From Actinophytocola algeriensis (GTDB lineage: Bacteria; Actinomycetota; Actinomycetes; Mycobacteriales; Pseudonocardiaceae): 64,000 nt of DNA. The notes under the pieces are model-generated. The model was not told the DNA's origin. It searched no databases and saw only the letters and a program-made list of their open reading frames with translations. The stretch is taken from contig NZ_JACHJQ010000009.1 in the NCBI RefSeq assembly GCF_014203735.1, positions 62,001 through 126,000 of the forward strand. The letters run 5' to 3'. Shown here piece after piece: positions 60,095-64,000 of this stretch. The first letter of the stretch is position 1, and every line of letters starts with the position of its first letter. The position numbers and the translations under genes are program-made.

Positions 60095-60862
60095 CTAGGC
60101 GTTCTCCTTCTGGAACGTGCGCGCGCCCCACCACACGGCGAGCACGGTGATCACGAGCAGCACCACGCTCCCCGTCAGCAGCCCGTCCACCGAGAAGTCA
60201 CCACGGAACGACGCCCGCTCCGCGTCCATGACATGCGCGAACGGGTTGATCCGCGACAGCACGTACAGCCACCGTGGCGCCAGGTCCGTCGTGATCGGGA
60301 TGAGAATCCCGGTCAACAGCAGCAACGGCACCGAGATAGTGGTCAGCAGCGCCGGGAACGCCTCCTCGCTGCGCACCAGCAACGCCATCGCGTACGACGC
60401 CGACGACAGCGTGACCGCCAGCAGCATCACCATGATCAGGCACAGCAGCACCCCGGCGACCGGCGCGCGCATCCCGAACACGAGGTACGCCACCAGCAAC
60501 AGCAGCAGTGCCTGCACCAGCAGCTGGACGGTGTCGTGCAGGACGCGGCCCAGCAGCAGCGCCAGCCGCGACACCGGCGTCACCCGCAGCCGCTCGACCA
60601 CCCCGTTGCGCAGGTCGCCGAGCAACGCGAAGCCGGCGAACATGCTGCCGAACAACCCCAGCTGCACCAGCAGCGCGGGCGCGAGGATCTGCCAGCTGTC
60701 ACCGGGCGGGAAGCCCGGTGTCGACGACACGATCTTCTCCATCAGCGGACCGAACAGCAGCAGGTACAGCAGCGGCTGCATGATCCCGATCAGCACCCAC
60801 GCCGGGTTGCGCAGTGAGATCGCCATGTGCCGCCGGAACACCAGCCAGGTGTCACGCAACAT
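60095..60862 (-). CDS. ABC-2 type exporter permease (DrrB-like)
   Basis: 255 residues, six TM helices, with the ABC2_membrane pattern GDLRNGVVERLRVTPVSRLALLLGRVLHD and the late LSRINPFAHVMDAERA. Overlaps the ATPase gene by 11 bp. Exports a hydrophobic compound, drug or lipid. Confidence 0.9.
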   Translation of the reverse strand: MLRDTWLVFRRHMAISLRNPAWVLIGIMQPLLYLLLFGPLMEKIVSSTPGFPPGDSWQILAPALLVQLGLFGSMFAGFALLGDLRNGVVERLRVTPVSRLALLLGRVLHDTVQLLVQALLLLLVAYLVFGMRAPVAGVLLCLIMVMLLAVTLSSASYAMALLVRSEEAFPALLTTISVPLLLLTGILIPITTDLAPRWLYVLSRINPFAHVMDAERASFRGDFSVDGLLTGSVVLLVITVLAVWWGARTFQKENA

Positions 60863-61835
60863 CGGAGCCCTCCCCAGGAGTCTCGGCGTCCCGCAGGGTT
60901 CGTCCCGTCATCGACAGGAACACGTCGTCCAGCGACGGCCGCTGCACCTGCAGCGAGGTCAGCGGGATGCCCTTGCCGTCGAGTGCGCGCAGCAGCTCGG
61001 GCAGTGCGGTGTCACCTCTCGGCACGCGGAAGCGCACGGTGTTCTCCACGGTGGTCACGTCGGTGGCGCCGGGCAGCCGGGCCGCGACCTCGGCCGCGTC
61101 GCCCACCGACTCCGCGGGCACGTCGACCGTGATCCCGTCGCCGGAGACCTGGGCCTTCAGGTCGTCCGGGGTGCCCTCGGCGACGATCTCGCCGTTGTCG
61201 ATCACGAGGATGCGGTCGCAGAGCGAGTCGGCCTCCTCGAGGTAGTGCGTGGTCAGGAAGACCGTCACGCCGTGCTCGGCACGCAGCGACCGGATGTGCT
61301 CCCACAGGTTCGCGCGGCTCTGCGGGTCGAGACCCGTCGTCGGCTCGTCGAGGAACACCAGACCGGGGGAGTGGATCAGGCCGAGCGCGATGTCGAGGCG
61401 CCGCTTCTGGCCGCCGGACAGCGTGCGCACGAGCCGCTGCTCCAGGCCCGCGATGTCGAGCTGCTCGGACAGCTCCGCGCCACGGCGGACCGCGTCGGCC
61501 TTGGACAGGCCGTAGAACCGGCCCTGGATCTCGATCTCCTCGATGACCCGGCACTCGGGCGCGGTGCCGCCGCCCTGGGCGACGTAGCCGATCTTCTTGC
61601 GCACCCCGACCGGGTCGGCGAGCAGGTCGGCACCGCCGACCGTCGCGGTCCCCGCGGTGGGGCGCAGGAGGGTGGTGAGCATGCGCAGTGTGGTGGTCTT
61701 GCCCGCCCCGTTGGGGCCGAGGAACCCGACCAGCTCACCGGCATGGACGTCGAGGTCGACCCCTCGTACGGCCTCGACAGAACGGCCCCGGGACCTGAAG
61801 GTCCGCGCGAGACCGCGTGCTTCGATCATGTCCAT
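60852..61835 (-). CDS. ABC exporter ATPase (DrrA-like)
   Basis: 327 residues from ATG 61835 (or 61829). Walker [14 protein letters not shown], signature [12 protein letters not shown], Walker [16 protein letters not shown]-loop TTHYLEEAD and a DrrA-type C-terminal domain. A palindrome at 61843-61858 lies just upstream and PadR is the gene before it, so expression is probably substrate-induced. Confidence 0.95.
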   Translation of the reverse strand: MDMIEARGLARTFRSRGRSVEAVRGVDLDVHAGELVGFLGPNGAGKTTTLRMLTTLLRPTAGTATVGGADLLADPVGVRKKIGYVAQGGGTAPECRVIEEIEIQGRFYGLSKADAVRRGAELSEQLDIAGLEQRLVRTLSGGQKRRLDIALGLIHSPGLVFLDEPTTGLDPQSRANLWEHIRSLRAEHGVTVFLTTHYLEEADSLCDRILVIDNGEIVAEGTPDDLKAQVSGDGITVDVPAESVGDAAEVAARLPGATDVTTVENTVRFRVPRGDTALPELLRALDGKGIPLTSLQVQRPSLDDVFLSMTGRTLRDAETPGEGSDVA

Positions 61836-61842
61836 CCTTTCG

Positions 61843-61906
61843 TAGTCAAGTTTGACTAGAGCGTGGACAGCATGGCCCTTCGGCTCGGACTAGTCAAACT
61901 TGATCA
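61843..61906. promoter_or_regulatory. Two palindromic PadR-type operators
   Basis: TAGTCAAGTTTGACTA (61843-61858) is a perfect palindrome with 7-bp arms; TAGTCAAACTTGATCA (61891-61906) is an imperfect copy 48 bp away, overlapping the 3' end of padR. Both sit before the exporter ATPase gene. Confidence 0.65.
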
Positions 61907-62493
61907 GCGGGGGTGCCGAAGGCGGCCTCGCCGTCGTCGGCCATCACGTAACCGCCGGACTCCAGCCGCGCCACCAGCCCGCGCAACCACCCGTCCGTCG
62001 CGTCCATCGACGCCAGCCACAGCCGGTACAGCTCCCCGACGTGCTCCGGCTGACCCCAGTCCGACCCGTTCTCCAGCAGGTCCCGCGCGCTCGCCCGCTG
62101 CCCGTCGAGCTGCGTGATGCGGTGGCGCAACAGCGAGAGCGCCTTCGCCCTCGGCAGCGCGGGCAGGAACGTCACGGCCGCGGCGAGCCGGTACGCGCCC
62201 GGCGCCGAGTCGTCGCTCTCCGCCAGGTACTTGGCGAGCAGCAGCTGGAACTCGGTCTCCCCGTCCTCGGTGAGCCGGTACGCGGTGCGGTCCGGGCCAT
62301 GCCCCGCGTCCGACCCGGCCTCGGCGAGCAGCGACTCGGCCGTCATCTTCTTCAGCGCGTGGTAGATCGAGCCGGGCGCGACGTTCGCCCACTTGTCCGC
62401 GGACCAGGTCAGCAGCTCGCGCCGCACCTGGTACCCGTGCGCGTGGCCGTACATGCGCACGACCCCGAGCACCAAGAGCCGCGTGGCCGACAA
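61894..62493 (-). CDS. PadR-family transcription repressor
   Basis: 199 residues. N-terminal winged helix ([22 protein letters not shown] ... [13 protein letters not shown]) and C-terminal helical dimerisation domain. PadR proteins next to DrrAB-type exporters usually sense the exported drug. Same strand as, and 58 bp before, the exporter genes. Confidence 0.9.
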   Translation of the reverse strand: MSATRLLVLGVVRMYGHAHGYQVRRELLTWSADKWANVAPGSIYHALKKMTAESLLAEAGSDAGHGPDRTAYRLTEDGETEFQLLLAKYLAESDDSAPGAYRLAAAVTFLPALPRAKALSLLRHRITQLDGQRASARDLLENGSDWGQPEHVGELYRLWLASMDATDGWLRGLVARLESGGYVMADDGEAAFGTPADQV

Positions 62494-62511
62494 CCCTGCC
62501 TCCTCGTGAGA

Positions 62512-62528
62512 ACCGGTTCGAATCCGGT
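62512..62528 (+). other. tRNA T-arm-like sequence upstream of metG
   Basis: ACCGG-TTCGAAT-CCGGT has exactly the stem and loop of a tRNA T-arm. No D-arm, anticodon arm or matching acceptor stem surrounds it. It may be chance, or a remnant of a tRNA or attachment site. Confidence 0.3.
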
Positions 62529-62555
62529 GGACCCAGCTCCGTAGGCTATTCCGAC

Positions 62556-64000
62556 ATGAGCAACCCCGTGCTGACAGCGGTGGCCTGGCCTTACGCCAAC
62601 GGCCCCCGCCACATCGGTCATGTGTCCGGATTCGGAGTCCCGTCCGACGTCTTCTCCCGGTACATGCGCATGGCCGGGCACAAGGTGCTCATGGTGTCGG
62701 GCACCGACGAGCACGGCACGCCGATCCAGGTCCAGGCGGACAAGGAGAACGCGACGCCGCAGGCGACCGTCGACAAGTACGCCCGCCAGATCGGCGGCGA
62801 CCTGCAGGGCCTCGGGCTGTCCTACGACCTGTTCACCCGCACCACGACGGGCAACCACTACAAGGTCGTGCAGGACCTGTTCTCCGCGCTGTGGCGCAAC
62901 GGGTACGTCGTCCCGAAGACGCAGCTGGGCGCCATCAGCCCGTCCACGGGCCGCACGCTGCCGGACCGCTACATCGAGGGCACCTGCCCGATCTGCGGTT
63001 ACGAGAGCGCCCGCGGCGACCAGTGCGACAACTGCGGCAACCAGCTCGACCCAGCCGACCTGAAGAACCCGCGATCGAAGATCAACGGCGAGGTGCCGGA
63101 GTTCGTCGAGACCGAGCACCTGTTCCTCGACCTGCCCTCCTTCGCGGGCGCGCTGGGGACCTTCCTCGGCAGCAGGCAGGAATGGCGGCCGAACGTGCTC
63201 AAGTTCAGCCAGAACCTCCTCGACGACCTCAAGCCGCGCGCCATCACCCGCGACCTCGACTGGGGCGTGCCGATCCCGCTCGACGGCTGGCGCGACAAGC
63301 CCATGAAGCGGTTCTACGTGTGGTTCGACGCGGTCATCGGCTACCTGTCCGCGTCGGTCGAGTGGGCGCGGCGGTCCGGGAACGACGACGCGTGGCGGGA
63401 GTTCTGGACCAACCCGGACGCCCAGGGCTACTACTTCATGGGCAAGGACAACATCGTCTTCCACTCGCTGATCTGGCCGTCGCTGCTGCTCGGCCAGAAC
63501 GGTGCCGGCGACAAGGGCGGCGAGCCGGGCGCGTTCGGCACGCTGAACCTGCCGACCGAGGTCGTGTCGAGCGAGTTCCTCAAGATGAGCGGCGCGAAGT
63601 TCTCGACCTCGCGCGGCACCGTCATCTACGTGCACGACTTCCTGCGCGAGTTCGGGCCGGACAGCCTGCGCTACTTCATCTCGGTGGCCGGCCCCGAGAC
63701 CCAGGACGTCGACTTCACGTGGGAGGAGTTCGTCCGCCGCACGAACTTCGAGCTGGCCAACGAGTGGGGCAACCTCGTCAACCGGTCGATCTCGATGGCG
63801 CACAAGAACGTCGGCGCCATCCCCAACCCGACCGCGCTGACCGCCGACGACGAGGCGCTCAAGGCCCAGTCCCGCGCCGCGTTCGACACGGTCGGCGGCC
63901 TCCTGCGCCACTCGCGGTTCAAGCAGGCCGCGTCGGAGGCCATGCGCGTGGTCAGCGCCGCGAACAAGTACATCTCCGACCAGGAGCCGTGGAAGCGCAA
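62556..64000 (+). CDS. metG: Methionyl-tRNA synthetase, N-terminal 481 residues (3' end outside window)
   Basis: Starts at ATG 62556. Class I signature in [15 protein letters not shown], zinc knuckle [20 protein letters not shown], and the KMSKS-equivalent [13 protein letters not shown], where KMSGAK shows the MetG2-type spacing. The anticodon-binding domain begins before the window ends. Essential charging enzyme; Rv1007c homologue, closing the conserved mycobacterial order. Confidence 0.95.
   Translation, partial: MSNPVLTAVAWPYANGPRHIGHVSGFGVPSDVFSRYMRMAGHKVLMVSGTDEHGTPIQVQADKENATPQATVDKYARQIGGDLQGLGLSYDLFTRTTTGNHYKVVQDLFSALWRNGYVVPKTQLGAISPSTGRTLPDRYIEGTCPICGYESARGDQCDNCGNQLDPADLKNPRSKINGEVPEFVETEHLFLDLPSFAGALGTFLGSRQEWRPNVLKFSQNLLDDLKPRAITRDLDWGVPIPLDGWRDKPMKRFYVWFDAVIGYLSASVEWARRSGNDDAWREFWTNPDAQGYYFMGKDNIVFHSLIWPSLLLGQNGAGDKGGEPGAFGTLNLPTEVVSSEFLKMSGAKFSTSRGTVIYVHDFLREFGPDSLRYFISVAGPETQDVDFTWEEFVRRTNFELANEWGNLVNRSISMAHKNVGAIPNPTALTADDEALKAQSRAAFDTVGGLLRHSRFKQAASEAMRVVSAANKYISDQEPWKR

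Noticed and set aside
62512-62550. A complete tRNA gene before metG
   Set aside because: Only the T-arm is present; no D or anticodon arm and no acceptor pairing.

Overview
The window is very GC-rich, dense with genes and full of GTG starts and ATGA/TGATG stop-start overlaps. It comes from an actinomycete. Family content (Eis-like acetyltransferase, a mycothiol-nitroreductase homologue, WXG100/EspC-type proteins, Glp/GlpR, DasR-type operators, LAXTG surface protein) and gene order point to the Pseudonocardiales (Lentzea/Saccharothrix/Actinosynnema type). The genus cannot be fixed from the sequence alone. From memory, the backbone follows the Mycobacterium tuberculosis segment Rv0981-Rv1007: mprA-mprB-pepD, moaB2-mscL, SAF protein, FmdB, 5-formyl-THF cyclo-ligase, galU, glp(moeA), rimJ, glpR, pmt, rsmI, metG. 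Several accessory blocks are spliced into it.

Layout. 1-4.4 kb: tail of an Eis-like gene, then the MprAB envelope-stress system and its HtrA-like protease PepD, with two 8-3-8 bp TCTCAG repeats that look like MprA boxes. 4.5-17.8 kb: a 13 kb insertion between pepD and moaB2. It carries a ThDP enzyme; a six-gene minus-strand run (two glycosyltransferase-type enzymes, methyltransferase, membrane molybdo-oxidoreductase, small membrane protein, thioredoxin-fold protein); a divergent GT-C-like membrane protein with a two-component system; a sugar-nucleotide epimerase; a broken FAD monooxygenase; an IS5-type element; and a GntR/TetR hybrid regulator. 17.8-25.4 kb: conserved core up to GlpR and tRNA-Ala(CGC). 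25.4-33.8 kb: accessory block with a frameshifted membrane gene, a probable type VII-exported calpain protease with a lipoprotein partner, a TetR/SDR pair and a MerR/methyltransferase pair. 34-43.6 kb: pabAB, nitronate monooxygenase, MprF-like protein, LASTG surface protein, PLP decarboxylase, RlmA-like methyltransferase, Gfo/Idh oxidoreductase. 43.6-48.4 kb: a DasABC-like chito-oligosaccharide importer with GH20 hexosaminidase and four DasR-type operators. 48.9-64 kb: lpd, a secreted protein-arginine-deiminase-like enzyme, a decayed hydrolase, prpE, an unusual membrane Ser/Thr kinase, pmt, rsmI, aldo/keto reductase, a PadR-controlled ABC exporter and the start of metG.

Running through the window is a dispersed repeat family built of a TGTCGGTGCC...GGGGGCCGGMGGCC module and a pair of TGTGGACAA nonamers. 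These nonamers match the actinobacterial DnaA-box consensus TTGTCCACA in reverse complement. In four separate places the two nonamers sit exactly 19 bp apart. Copies lie between genes, but also inside pabAB and in the N-terminal coding part of the molybdo-oxidoreductase gene.
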